Source: Pontederia crassipes
Lineage: Eukaryota > Streptophyta > Magnoliopsida > Commelinales > Pontederiaceae
DNA: 64,000 nt
Reading direction: 5' to 3'
Assembly (NCBI GenBank): GCA_030549335.1
Contig: CM060195.1
Span: forward strand, 7,409,001-7,473,000
The notes beneath the pieces are model-generated. The model was not told where the DNA came from. It saw only the letters and a program-made list of their open reading frames with translations, and did no database searches. Made by a program: the position numbers and the translations under genes. Shown here one piece after another: positions 23,361 through 35,593 of this stretch (position 1 is the stretch's first letter; the number at the start of each line of letters is the position of its first letter).

Positions 23361-26300
23361 ATTTGCCTTCTCTTCCTCTGATGTCTTCCGCCCTCAGGAA
23401 TGTCAGTATGTATCACTTATCACTTCCTCACAAATAAATGCATATTTCCTTACTGCAAAATTATTGCAAGATTGATGTTTTATTTACATATCTTTCCTTT
23501 GGATGAAAAATATAATAACTTTATCTGGACCAAAAACTGTGGCAAGATGAATACTCATAAAGAATATCATTATGAAAGATTTTTGCCTCTCCAGGTTTTG
23601 ACTAGAACGGTGTCCGTTTGAAATAAACCTGACCTAACAACCATTTAATAGATTTTTCAGTTATAATATTTAAGTTATATTCTTATGTTACCACAATACA
23701 ACTAATTGGGTGCTCATATTTACTTTTTAAGAAAAGGTTTATTCAACTTCAATTGAAGTTAAATTAAATTATTATTTAGTAATGTTTTTTTTAAAATATA
23801 ACTTATTAAATTATCCATAAAGTACTTAGTCTACATAAGTAATCTATTTAAAATTTTGTATTAGTTATTTATAATAAAATAAACATTTATGAATTAATAT
23901 AGACTTTTTTCAATATACTCTTAATCAAAATAATTACACTAAATATATATATTGTTTTAAATTTCGTAACACAAACACATATTCTGCAAACACAAAATTA
24001 AAATTTATAAAATAATAACATATTTTACAAAAAAATGATAATAATATATTCATAATAATTAATTAATATTTGTTTGATTAATTTTATTCTAAACTTTGTG
24101 ATTGCACAGTGCAATCTCATAATTCTGGATCAATATCATTTTTATTTGACGACCTAAAACACAAACATCATGGATCACTGAATTAAAATTATATCAATAT
24201 GATGACCCAAAATTATGGAATTGCAATGTGATTGCACACTAATATGCCTCTTTATTTGAATAAAATTTGAAAGGGCAAATACTAAAAGTAAAACTAAAAA
24301 GATTATCATTGTCACCAATAAATATTGAGATAAAGCGGTAACGGTTCCTTCTCGCTTAAGTAAATTCTCGACTTTAAGTACAATGCATAAAATTTATATT
24401 AGGAGACGTAGGACGATCTTATCGAATCAGTTAGATTGAATTTAAAAAACTTGTCATTGTCTTATTGAAATGATAATTTATATTGTCACTCTTTTCATAG
24501 AAAAATTAGATTGCCACTTTGTAACAGTAATTCAACCTATCAGAATTGTTCAATATAAAATGATAGGCTACATAATTTAACACAATACTATGTAATAATT
24601 TATAAAAAATACACACAGAGAAATGCAGGGACCCAGAGTTCAAATTCAAGGGGGCCAAGGTGAAAAAAAAAGAAGCAAAAACATGTATTGGCAGTAAGAT
24701 GCCATCCCTGAACCCTTGGACTCTATCAGCAAGATATAAACAAACAAGCTAACTATCTACGATGGACCTGTTTGATCATCTTCTCCTATAGTTAATGTAC
24801 GTACCTTGCACCGAAGCTGCAGACACTTCTTCCTCCGTGTCGATCGGACGTCTACTGCCTGTGGCAAGATGCATAAGAATAGAAGACGGCGAACATGGTC
24901 GACGGCCGTTGAGCAACACCACGATATCCTGCTTTTTAATTTTTATTAGGTCTGATCTCAATCCAGATATATTTCTATCCGAATTTTTATATTTAAATGT
25001 CGGGGTTGGATCAAACTGCAAAAATCTGATCTATTTCATATCGATATCGACTCTAGGTTCAAAAAAATTAAATTCATTTTTAACTTGATTATTTAGTAAT
25101 TATACGATATAAATGTATTTAAGTATGTATTATTCATATTGACATGTGTCATAATTAAAGTAACAATAATTATAACCATAATTTATATGCAATCCTAATC
25201 TATATCACAATTTAGATTATCTGAGATTGTATCCTAATATTTAGTACAATACCATAAAATTAGTTACGTCAACATATCCTAATGTTAATTTTTGTCATAT
25301 TAAAGTTTTAATAATTTATAATAATGTTCTATGTAGAATCCCAATGTATATCATAGTTAGATTTTATATGATATATACTGTATCCTAATATTTCGTATAC
25401 CAAAAAAAAAAAAATAGATACGTAAACGTATCCTAATATTAATTGCAATTATTTCTCACGAGAAAGATATTCACCATTGTTTTTTTTTCTTTTACGGTCC
25501 GGATGATGCCCTCTCGCGCGTAAGAATCCCTTAAATTCAATTACAACGATATATTTTTATATTTATATAATTATTTAAAATTTGACCCTTTTAAGTTAAG
25601 TTAAAGTTCATTAAAATTAATATTTTAATATTAACTAATTACGTATTTTTTCTTCTTTTAAGTTAAGTTAAAAATAATTAAATTAATATTTTAATATTAA
25701 TTACTTACGTATTTTAATTTTTACTTCTTTTTTATAATATTATTTGGTTTCGTCTTAAAAATTTTCTGAGTGCGTAGGATAGATTTGTTTTTTTAATTAA
25801 ATTTATTTTAGAATTTAAATTAGGAAAAACATATCCACTCGGTTCAATTAACATAACTGAAAATTTATAAATATTTATAAATATTAATTAATTTATAAAT
25901 ATTTTAGAAGAAATTTTTTTATCTATTTATAATATTAAATTATTTTAAAATATGTTATTTTAATCCTCGTATAATAAAATAGTTTTATATCCATTATTTT
26001 AATTTTTAATTTATTTCTTTAAAAATACAATAGGTGTATAAATATTATAATGTAATGTTCATTAGTTTACATATTCTTCTTTTTATTAAATTTATATTAT
26101 TTTATCATAAATAAAAAATGTAATGTAATATAATGAACTAACTTGTAATTTGTGAGAATTTTAACCATGCTAAAGTTCATATTAATTAAGCATATATTTT
26201 TTATGATTATAATATTTTTAAAAAAAATTTCATTTAAAATGGCAAAAGTTTTGTAAAAGATAGTAAGATTGTTAAAAATAGAGGAGACTTTTCTCATTTT

Positions 26301-28009
26301 TTTACCTTTCATATTTTGTTTCCAAATAAAATTCATTACATTGATATGAAGATCTAATGTATATTAATTTACAAATCTTTTATCATATATATATATATAT
26401 ATATATATATGTTTACTTTTTATTATGAATATATTGACTCAATGCAAATTAATGAAATGTTAAGATAATGATTAGAGAATGGAGCATTGTACATCGAATT
26501 ATAATTATATATATATATATATATATATATAGTTATAATAATTTATTGAAATAATTTAAAAATGTAAAAATTTTCGCAAAATGGATAATATAATCTCATT
26601 ATTTTACTATTTTATTTTTCTATAAATAAACTTAATTATATAAATATGAAGATCTAATGTCCATTACTTCACACATTTTCTTTTATAAAATTTATGTATG
26701 ATTATTTTGTTATGAATATAATGACCCAACATATAGTTTATAAAAAATAATGATGAAAATTTTAATACACAAATTAATAATGGAGAATTGCAAGTGCTAA
26801 AAATTAAATGAGGTCACAATTTAATGGAGCAATGAGGTAATAATTTAAAAGTTAGAAATTCAAGAAAAAGAAAAGAATGGTGAAAGGACATTGGAGCATT
26901 GTGCATGAAATTTATTATATATACAACATTAAAAATTTAATACATATTAATATATGATTATTCAAATATAATAGAATATTAAGAAGTCAATATATAATTT
27001 AAGAATTCAATTACATATGATTATTTTTTATTATGAATAAAAACATAATGAAATATAAAGAGTCAACCTATAATTTATATAAAAAAAATAATGATAACGT
27101 TGAAATATAATGAATAGTGTGGGGCTTCGATATCATGTAGGGACGTTATGGACTTGCGTCGCGTACATCATCATCAGGTCCGGCGTGCTGTCCCTATCAT
27201 TGCTTGGGGCACATTGCAGCTTAGTCGGGTCGCGAGGCCCATCATCATGCTCTGCTTCACCTTCCCCTCCACATTCTTGCTCGTGGATTTCTACAGGTCT
27301 CCTAATTCTGTCATAGAAGCGAGCAACTACTCTTACATGGACGCCGTATGCACCATATTTCGTAAAATGCCCATGATTCCATGAAGCAGTAGTTTCAACC
27401 TCAAAGGCATTGCCATTGGCATCTATAATTCCCGAAAGCTCGACTCTGCCTCAGTGCCACCATTGAAGCAAGACTTGCATTATGATGGAAATATTGCACC
27501 TTCAACTAAAAATATATATACACAACAATACCAATACTCGATTGCTGCCTGAAACCATTGAAGGACTAAAATAATATACCTTTTCAGAGATATAATGAGG
27601 CAAGTTAGGACAAACGCATATCATATATGGTAGTTGTTGTTGAGATCCGGTGAGAAAAGAAAGGGTTGTTCCATCCATGATCTAGTATATGTCACATTAT
27701 TCTCTTTGCACCTATCTCATGTTCCTTTCTTCCCCATTCTCATCATCTTTTCTCTTTCCATACGTACTATGTACCCCTCTCTCTCTCTCTCTAGAAGAGC
27801 TTAGCTTTCGAGAATGTTATGATATGGCTTGGCGGCTGAAGCATCTAAAAAGGGCGGGACTTTGCACAGAGCCATCATCTCTTTCAGCATTGTTCAGTCC
27901 ATTTAGAGAGACTGCTACAACCATTCTTCAATCTTTTCCACAGTCTGTTCAACGAATCCGGTACTTGACAACGTTCTTTTCGCATGAGACAGATCTTTGA
28001 ATTCTGAAA

Positions 28010-28056
<47 letters not shown>

Positions 28057-28289
28057 TACATTAAGAGCCACAACACTTTCCATTACTTGCCTCCCTTAAT
28101 TGTATCAAACTATTGAAGGTAGCTACTGATCCAAGTTCCATACCATGAGAACATGAAGCCTATTTCTATTATTTCCCCTTGCTTTCCTTTTCCTCTATAC
28201 ATTTTTTTCCTCTTCTTGTTTCCATGCACGTAGCTGCCAACTACTTTGTCCTGGCTTCTTTTAATTGGACGCATCCTTTATGTTTTTTG
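23361..28289. other. AT-rich intergenic region
   Basis: No complete gene is seen. It includes a G/C-richer island at about 24780-24930 with no recognisable product, and AT-rich diverged repeats at 26030-27090. A second G/C-richer island lies at 27110-27480, and a (CT)n(AT)n microsatellite at about 28010-28056. The part just right of 23361 should contain the promoter of the IDM1-like gene, but no clear core element could be singled out. Confidence 0.5.
26030..27090. repeat. Diverged AT-rich repeat block
   Basis: Words such as ATGAAGATCTAATGT (26346 and 26647), followed by ATTA-TT-ACA and TTTTTATTATGAATAT-ATGA-CAA, recur several times. They are separated by (AT)n runs at 26387-26410 and 26508-26531. 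It looks like an old tandem array or nested copies of one AT-rich element; no coding frame is present. Confidence 0.5.
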
Positions 28290-30648
28290 TAACGCCCTCA
28301 AAATCAGTCATCCTGCCATGCTGGCAGTCAAATTGATCAAGAGAGCGCCACACTGCCTACTACTTCTTTGACTTTAACCAGTCAACATATAACATACGTG
28401 GTAATAGAAATGATAGAGAAATAACGAATGAAAAGAGTTTGCGGAAGAAATATCATATGGAGATCAAAAGATCTCACATTTAATGAAATAGTTCAAGAAA
28501 AAGGGAAATGCAAGAAATTCAAATAGTTCAAGGAAATATCAACATATGCAGAGTTAAAAAAGAAAATTCAAGTGTCACATAATTACAAAGTCTGATTATT
28601 CAAATGAAGAATAAGAAAACGGAAAGATTGTGGGTTTTTTATAAGTCATGTGCTGCTATCCCGACGTTCTACATTATCCACTTCCTCTCTAGGCAAAGTT
28701 CTCACTTGCAAATTTTCAAAACAGGGGTATGAAATGCCCGTGAGCTAATGCCCAGTACACATAGATACATAGACGATGAAATAAAAGAGAGTCTATGATC
28801 AGTTACTTTATTTATTAGTTCCAATGTCTTAATCTCTATAGGCTATGGACCATACATATACAGTTCTATACTTTATTCTTTACTTTAACAATGCCTTATA
28901 CAATACCACACCTTACTATATTTTACTTTGTTCTTTACCTTGCTCTATTCTTCATTACCATACTCTGTTATGTTCGGTATAGTATTACATCTTTTACATT
29001 ACTATGAGGTCATTGATGTTTGTTATCCTATGCGAGCTCGACTTTAATTAAGTGGGAAGCTAGAGGTGTCTCTATACCATATGTTGTCAGGATGCCCATA
29101 AAAGAAAATGTGTATGCTCAGGCATACCCTTTTCGAAATACAGGTGGGAGATGATCTGCACCCCAGAAACAGTGGTCGTTGCGAACCTGTAGGTTCACTG
29201 TCTCCTCAGCTGAGGTACATGTCCCTCTGGCATAAAGCAATATAATCCATATATGCCCCCATGGGGGAAGAGTGCGTCAATACGTCACCCTTATTCGGAG
29301 CACAGGTGAAAGAGGGTCTGTGGTCCAGGAATAGTGGTAGTTAATACTAGTAGGTGCATTGTCTCCTCAGCACAGCTATCTGCCCCTCACTATACCATAC
29401 CTTGATCTATACCCTGTGCGACACATAGCTATCATGTTCTTTTATCTTTACTTTACATATATTCTTTAACATGTGTGAGGTTTGAAATCATAATTCAGAG
29501 AAGGGGTAAAGTCTAATCCCCTTTCTGCAAACGAAAGGTCTGTTACTTACTTTATTGCATTGGACATGGCATCAAATGGCCAGTCGAAGGTTTAGAACTG
29601 GTTACAGGAGTTTTGGCCACTCAAGAGAATTTTAGTCATTTTACATCAGGGTTCGCGACACTTCTTCTCTAGACCGGTCAACCGTCTTAATGGATCGGTC
29701 GACCGTTATTATCGGACCGATCGATCGCCCAAGTGGACCGGTCGATCGATCATGTACTCGGTCGATTACTTCTTCTTGTAGTGCTGGTCGACCGTTCTCT
29801 GTGAATCGGTCGACCGGTTGTTGCGCGTCGTATGGAGAGATCGGTCGACCGGTTCTCAAGGATCGGTCGACCGACTCTGCGCGAATGGCCTGGACAGCCC
29901 CTGCCGGATCGGGCGACCGATCGCGTGGGATCGGTCGACTGGCAATCAGGTCGACGGTTCTCGATGGACTTTCGCCGAATCGGTCGACATGGTTTTCAGC
30001 GAATCGGTCGACCGACCTTACTGAATCGGTCGACCAATTCTGCGGACGAAATAGGCCACTGGTCGACTTTTCTAATTCCGGACGGCTTCCGATCGTCGGA
30101 TTCCGATGATTTCAATACGAAAAACATTGCTAAACATCTCCAGGTCATAATAGAATCGAAATGCGTGACGAATGATCAACATTTAATCGTCTAGGGGATT
30201 TCTATGTCTACGGTACCTATTTTTTTATCGCTGATTTTGTTTGTCGGCGAGTTTGCGTTCGTCGTCTTCTTCTCCGGTCATTCATGTTCGGTGAAGGTGG
30301 CGTTGATCCTTGTGCATGTCGAGGAAGGTCGATGAGTGTTGTTGGATCGTCCTTATGTGCTCGTTCATGCGGGAGCCGTCCGCTCGTCGTTCGTCGGAGT
30401 CGAAGAAGAAGAGGAAGAGGAGGGAGTGAGGAGTCCACCCCACTCCCCTTTTATACTATCTGCCACTCCTCTCCCTGGGGAGCAAGTCATAGGGGAAGTG
30501 GGAGAGAATGGGGGAGAGAATTGGGAGAAGGGAAGCGAGAGTCATGGGGGAGTGGGGGAGAGGAGAGTGGGAGATAGAATCGGAGGATTGACCGATTCTC
30601 TCATTCCACTCTCTCTTTTTTAAAAAAAGAAGAAGTCAGGTCGTTACA
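28290..30648 (-). repeat. 3' LTR of the gypsy element
   Basis: Plus-strand ends are TGTAACGCCC and GGTCGTTACA, that is TG..CA with an inverted TGTAACG motif. The first ~1370 bp match the other LTR (33126-34512) almost continuously. The stretch 29672-30062 is a dense array of the self-complementary word GGTCGACC. On the right it is followed by CTACCCTTTAAAAAGAAA, a polypurine tract on the minus strand. Confidence 0.9.
29672..30062. repeat. GGTCGACC palindrome array within LTR
   Basis: More than ten copies of ATCGGTCGACCG or close variants (GGTCGATCG, GGTCGACTG, GGTCAACCG) at irregular 20-40 bp spacing. Each core is its own reverse complement. The reading frames across it are repeat by-products. 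Confidence 0.85.
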
Positions 30649-30659
30649 TCACTACCCTT

Positions 30660-32900
30660 TAAAAAGAAATTCGTCCTTGAATTTATATCAAGGTTACAAC
30701 TTGCCGAAAAATCTGGGAAACCTTTTTACGCCTCTCAGACTCTACTTCACATGTTGCTTCTTTCCTCTAATGATGCTTCCATGCCACTTTGACTAACGTC
30801 TTTGTCTTCTTTCCTCTCTGAATTTCCTGATATTCCAATATTTCTATGGGTTGCTCCTCATATGTTAAATTTTTCTTAAGGTTTGATTTCTCGATTTGAA
30901 TCACGTTGGCATGATCATGCCTATATTTCCAGAGCAATAAGACCTAAAAGGCATTGTGTACTCTGACATATGTCGAAAGTAGAGCCAACCGGCACGCTGT
31001 GCCTTTGATCATATATAGAAACTTTGAAAGGGTTCACATACTATGGGCTCAACTTTTCTTTCTTACTAATCATATCACTCCTTTAGTCGATGAGATTTTG
31101 AGTAGAACTTGATCGTCAGCCTGAAGGTATGCTTTCATCGCCTCTTTCTGCATGTGCCTTCTGTCGACCCTGGGCCGACTTCATCCTTTTTCTTCACTAG
31201 GAAAATGATCTATGCACATTCTTAACGAGCCATTTTTCTTCTTGACAAAGAGAACCGAAGCGCCTCAAGGTGAGACGTTGGGTCTATTGAAACTCTTGTC
31301 CTATAACTCCTGAATCTGAGTCTTTAACGCTTTCACTTTTTGCTGGGGCCATGCGGTATGAAGCTTGGAGCTGTACCGGCTACCAATTCAATATGGAGAT
31401 CTAGCACCCTCATGAGTAGTAGTCCACCAATGTCTTCTGGGGATTCATCAGGGAATTCTTTCACTACTTCTATATCTTGTCTTAGTAGGTCCTTCGGTAT
31501 TGTTAGTTATCCCTGGCATTTTTGCCGAAGAGATTTGTGCGCTTTGATAGCGGACATCATGATCTTTTGGTTCTTTCTGAATTATGCTTTTGACCGTGAC
31601 CTTATCTTTACTATGGGTTCTGATAATGTCCTTCTTTTACTTGCACAATATAGAAGTATCATGGACAATTAACCAGTCCATCCCCAATATAGATATTATG
31701 ATCAAATTTACGGAGAATTCATTTTTTTTTCTTATCCTTATTGAGACATCAGGTAAATGCCTAATAGTGAGTAGGATTTCTTATAGTGTGAGTATAGCCA
31801 TATGATCGTCTAAGTTCGTGACATTTTAGCCCTAAGGTAATAGTACACTTTTCTTATCTAAATGCGTGTGTAGCTTTAGAATCAAATAAACAGTTATGGA
31901 CAGCTAAGCTACAAGGAGCGTATCTTGAATGATTTCAGTGTTATTATGTGGAGTGTCCTCTTCCAGGTTAAAAAAATTTCCTTCACTTAGTTGTTCACAA
32001 TGTGGACAATTCACTTCTATGTGACTAATTTCTTCACATTGAAAACATGCTCTTGTCTTCAAGCGACATTCGCCTGCGTGAGTCTTGCCGTAAAAGTTGC
32101 ACAAGACACATTCGCTGAGTGCGAGTGGTGGTTGTCGAGGCAATTGCTCGTAACGGGGACGGTCAAGTTGTTGCAGTACTTGGTACGGACGGGATCGGTT
32201 GTCCCGTCATTGTTGGTGGCGGTCGTTCCTTCGAAACTGTTGCTGTTGTAACCCTTGCCCCACCTCCAGTTGTCCCCTTTTTTTCTCGTTGCAATTCTTG
32301 ATGGTCTCTTTCTATCATCGTAGCTAGCTGAATTGCCTCAATCAATGTGTTGCAGTTGCCGGGCCGTGTTTGTGTTCTCAAGCTCGGATTCAACCCTTCT
32401 ACGAAGCGGTTGGTTGTCCATGGTTAGCTTTGAATATTTCTATAGACGAACATACTTGGTCAAGTATTGGGACACGGTCATCATTCCCTATGTCAGGTTC
32501 AAAAACTTCTACTGCTTTAATCTCCTCTGGAAGGCAGGAAAGTAGCGTGCTTCGAATAATCGCCGGATGTCTGCTCATGGTACTATCCTAACATCTGAGA
32601 ACTCAGTTGCTTTGGCATCCTTAGTGAGGGTATCCTTAGTGAGCATATCGACGATGAACAACACCATCTTATTCTCTGGACAATCCAAGAGTTCGAATTT
32701 GTCCTCCATGGTGTCTATCCATTGTTCGGCTATGTCAATATTTCCTTCGCCGTCAAAGGTCGGTGGTTTCAATCTCCAAAACTCTTGTATGGTACATGAG
32801 GGAGGAAGTTGTTGTTCATGTCGTTCTGGTTGGGGTGGAGGACGCTAGCTCCCCTCATCATTTTGGCCCTCGGACTCATCATTTGGTTGATGCATTCTTC
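30660..32900 (-). pseudogene. Gypsy gag-pol remnant (gag, zinc knuckle, RT start, integrase C-terminus/chromodomain)
   Basis: Gag starts near 32895 with a Met-His-Gln-Pro-Asn start. It shows the conserved LKPPTFDGEG core (about 32772) and a CxxC zinc knuckle (CFQCEEISHIEVNCPHC) near 32040. RT begins about 31420 (IELVAGTAP) and reaches KKKNGSLRMCID near 31215. The frame then passes directly, with stops, into integrase C-terminal motifs and a chromodomain-like segment (NLTYEEQPIEILEYQE) between about 31110 and 30680. Several stops and frameshifts interrupt it. Confidence 0.8.
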
Positions 32901-33110
32901 TTTGGGATGTATCTATGGGAACGAGTTAACTCAATAATATAAGAAGAATCTATATTAGGGATTTACTCAGTACTTATTTGAGGAGTGGAGTCGCAGTTGC
33001 TCAGGATGCTTGCACATGACTTTTATATTCGATGCAATAAGACTCTATGAACAATAATGACAATGCTTTGTTCTATACTCTACTATGAACACTGGGAGCC
33101 AAGAACTTAG

Positions 33111-33122
33111 GCTCTGATACCA
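33111..33122 (-). other. Primer-binding site of the gypsy element
   Basis: The minus strand reads TGGTATCAGAGC, complementary to the 3' end of plant initiator tRNA-Met. It lies three bases inside the 5' LTR and fixes the minus orientation of the element. Confidence 0.95.
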
Positions 33123-33125
33123 AAC

Positions 33126-34512
33126 TGTAATACCCCCAAAATCAGCCCTCCTGCCACGTTGGCAGTCAGATTGATCAAGGGAGCGCTACACTGCCTACTA
33201 CTTCTTTGACTTTAACCGATCAACATATAACATGCGTGGCAATAGAAATGATGGATAAATAACGAATGAAAAGAGTTTGCGAAAGAATTATCATATGGAG
33301 ATCAAAAGATGTCACATTTAATGAAATAGTTTAAGAAAAAAGAAAATGCAAGAAATTCAAATAGTTCAAGGAAATATCAACATATGCAAAGGGTTAAAAA
33401 GGGAAATTCAAGTGTCACATAATTACAAAGTCTGATGATTCAAATGCAGAATAAGAAGACGGAAAGCTTGTGGTTCTTTATAAGTCATGTACTGCTATCC
33501 CGACGCTCTACATTATTCACTTCCTCCCTGGGCATGGTTCTCACCTGCAAAATCTCAAAGTAGGAGCATGAAATGCCCGTGAGCTAATGCCCAGTACACA
33601 TAGATACATAGACGATGAAATGATAATCTGATAACAGTCAATACTGATAAAAGAGAGTCTATGATCAGTTACTTTATTCATTGGTTCCAATGTCTTGATC
33701 TCTGTAGGCTATGGATCATACATATACAGTTCTATACTTTATTCTTTAATTTAACAATATCTTATACAATACCATACCTTACTATACTTTACTCTATTAT
33801 TTACCTTGCTCTGTTCTTCATTACCATACTCTGTTATGTTCGATATAGTACTACATCTTTTACATTACTATGAGGTACTTGATGTTTGTTATCCTATGCG
33901 AGCTCGACTTTAATTAAGTGGGAAGCTAGAGGTGTCTCTATACCATATGTTGTCAGGATGTCCATAAAAAGGAAGGTGTATGCTCAGGCATACCCTTTTC
34001 GAAATACAGGTAGGAGAGGACCTGCACCACAGGAACAGTGGTCATTACGGACCTGTAGGTTCATTGTCTCCTCAGCTGAGGTACATGTCCCTCTGGCATA
34101 AAGCAATATAATCCATATATGCCCCCCGTGGGGGAAGAGTGCATCAATACGTCACCTTTATTCGAAGCACGGGTGGGAGAGGGTCTGTGGTCCATGAATA
34201 GTGGTAGTTAATACCAGTAGGTGCATTGTCTCCTCAGCACAGCTACCTGCCCCTCACTATACCATACCTTGATTTGTACCCTGAGCGACACATAGCTATC
34301 CCGTTCTTTTATCTTTACTTTACATATATTCTTTAACATGTGTGGGGTTTGGAATAAAGTCTAATCCCCTTTATGCGGACGAAAGGTCCGTTACTTACTT
34401 TACTACATTGGACATGACCTCAAATGGCCAGTCGAAGGTTTAGAACTGATTATAGGAGTTCTGGCCACTCAAGGACATTTTAGTCATTTTACATCAGGGT
34501 TCGCGACACTTC
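33126..34512 (-). repeat. Truncated 5' LTR of the gypsy element
   Basis: It starts TGTAATACCCCCAAAATC and follows the 28290 LTR closely to GTTCGCGACACTTC. Homology stops just before the GGTCGACC palindrome array that the other LTR carries, so about 1 kb (upstream part on the minus strand, presumably U3) is missing. Confidence 0.9.
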
Positions 34513-35245
34513 GAAGAGAGAGGTCCTTATTGAGATCTTTGCCATGGCGGCGAACAATTGAGCGGAAGCAAACTACATTTTATGCCTTGGACATTCACAT
34601 AACAATTTTGCATAGAATTTATCTCCATCATTCAAAGAGTTGTTGTTAATAAACTCCATCAGCTCTCCATATGCCAAGTATGCTCAATATAAGAAAGTGG
34701 AGAAGATGGTCAAAATTTTAGATCAAAATAATTCATTTCTAAAATTTTAGATCAAAATAGATAATTGTATCCTTAAGAAAACAAGAGTTACAATGAAAGA
34801 TCATACATGAAAATATCACCTGTGAAAAGCAATAATCAGATAAGATGAAATGACACCAAGAGAAAACATTAAAGAAAGATAAAAATAATAAAGCTGAATA
34901 TAGATTATCCATGCATTTCATCTTGCAACTAAAATACCATATTACAATCCTGGCACTACTGTATAAAAACTGATGGTAAAATTGGTAAGAATGTCACATC
35001 GCTAAGCATCCTTCGTAACGAAGGGGTCAAGATCCGGTTCGTCATGACTTCGATATTGCATTGTGTCATCCTTAATAAGCTGAAACAGAGTGAACCTTAA
35101 TAAGCTTACGCTAAAATGTATGAAATAAAGTGAATTTTAATAAGCTTACGCTAATGGACTAAATTTGAAATATGAGGGATGTCGCATCGAAGAGAGACAC
35201 CCTTATTGAGATCTTTGCCCTGGCAACGGACAGTTGGTGGAAGCA
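34503..35245. repeat. Pair of ~65-bp direct repeats flanking a 0.6-kb AT-rich segment
   Basis: CGAAGAGAGAGGTCCTTATT then GAGATCTTTGCC-TGGC at 34511-34574 matches CGAAGAGAGACACCCTTATT and the same following words at 35188-35245. The segment between has no gene. It abuts the breakpoint of the gypsy LTR on the left and the copia element on the right. Confidence 0.6.
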
Positions 35246-35365
35246 AAGACTTGTCGACTATGGGAAAGTGGAGCAGAGAAGGGTTAGTAAAGAACAGAGG
35301 AAAACATAGAGCAGTGAAGGACGATCAGACCAATCGAAGCATAATTGGATTTTATATTTAAACTT

Positions 35366-35542
35366 TGTTGATAATGCATTGCCCCTATGTAGTTAGGCGC
35401 TTTAGGAATGGGGGCGGCGATCCGCCCGTCCCCTACGAGAGAAGCTGTCGTCTCCCGAGGACGTACTCAGATTTAGGGTGAACCTCATAAATTTCGTGTG
35501 TTCTTTTGTGATTATGCTATCTCTTTCCCTCTTTTCGTAACA
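35366..35542 (+). repeat. 5' LTR of copia element (internally deleted)
   Basis: About 177 bp against about 407 bp for the 3' partner. Both share TTGATAAT, GCCCCTAT-TA-T-AGGC, GCCCGTCCCCTACG-like, CTCATAAAT-TCGTGTG and TTTTCGTAACA blocks. The 5' copy lacks the middle ~230 bp, which in the 3' copy contains the TATATAAATTC promoter-like stretch. Confidence 0.85.
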
Positions 35543-35593
35543 AGTTGATATCAAAGCCTTAGGGTTCGTCAATGATTTTCGATCAGACATAGA

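Larger units (their letters stand above)
28290..34512 (-). mobile_element. Ty3/gypsy chromovirus (Tekay/Del-like), internally deleted and 5'-truncated
   Basis: Read on the minus strand the order is: partial 5' LTR (33126-34512), primer-binding site for initiator tRNA-Met (33111-33122), gag, protease region, start of reverse transcriptase, integrase C-terminus with chromodomain, polypurine tract, and full 3' LTR (28290-30648). The interior is only about 2.5 kb, because most of RT, RNase H and the integrase core is missing. The 5' LTR is cut at 34512 where unrelated sequence begins. Stops and frameshifts show it cannot move by itself. The chromodomain-bearing integrase places it among chromoviruses. 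Confidence 0.9.

Noticed and set aside
29672..30062. CRISPR-like spaced repeats
   Set aside because: Spacing is irregular, the repeat is a short degenerate palindrome, there are no cas genes, and the DNA is plant LTR.
29690..30194. Overlapping long plus-strand frames rich in Arg, Ser and Asp
   Set aside because: They are by-products of the GGTCGACC array inside an LTR, open in several frames at once.
30217..30623. Frames of 73-97 codons rich in Arg/Ser/Gly
   Set aside because: They fall inside the 3' LTR of the gypsy element and have no conserved motif.
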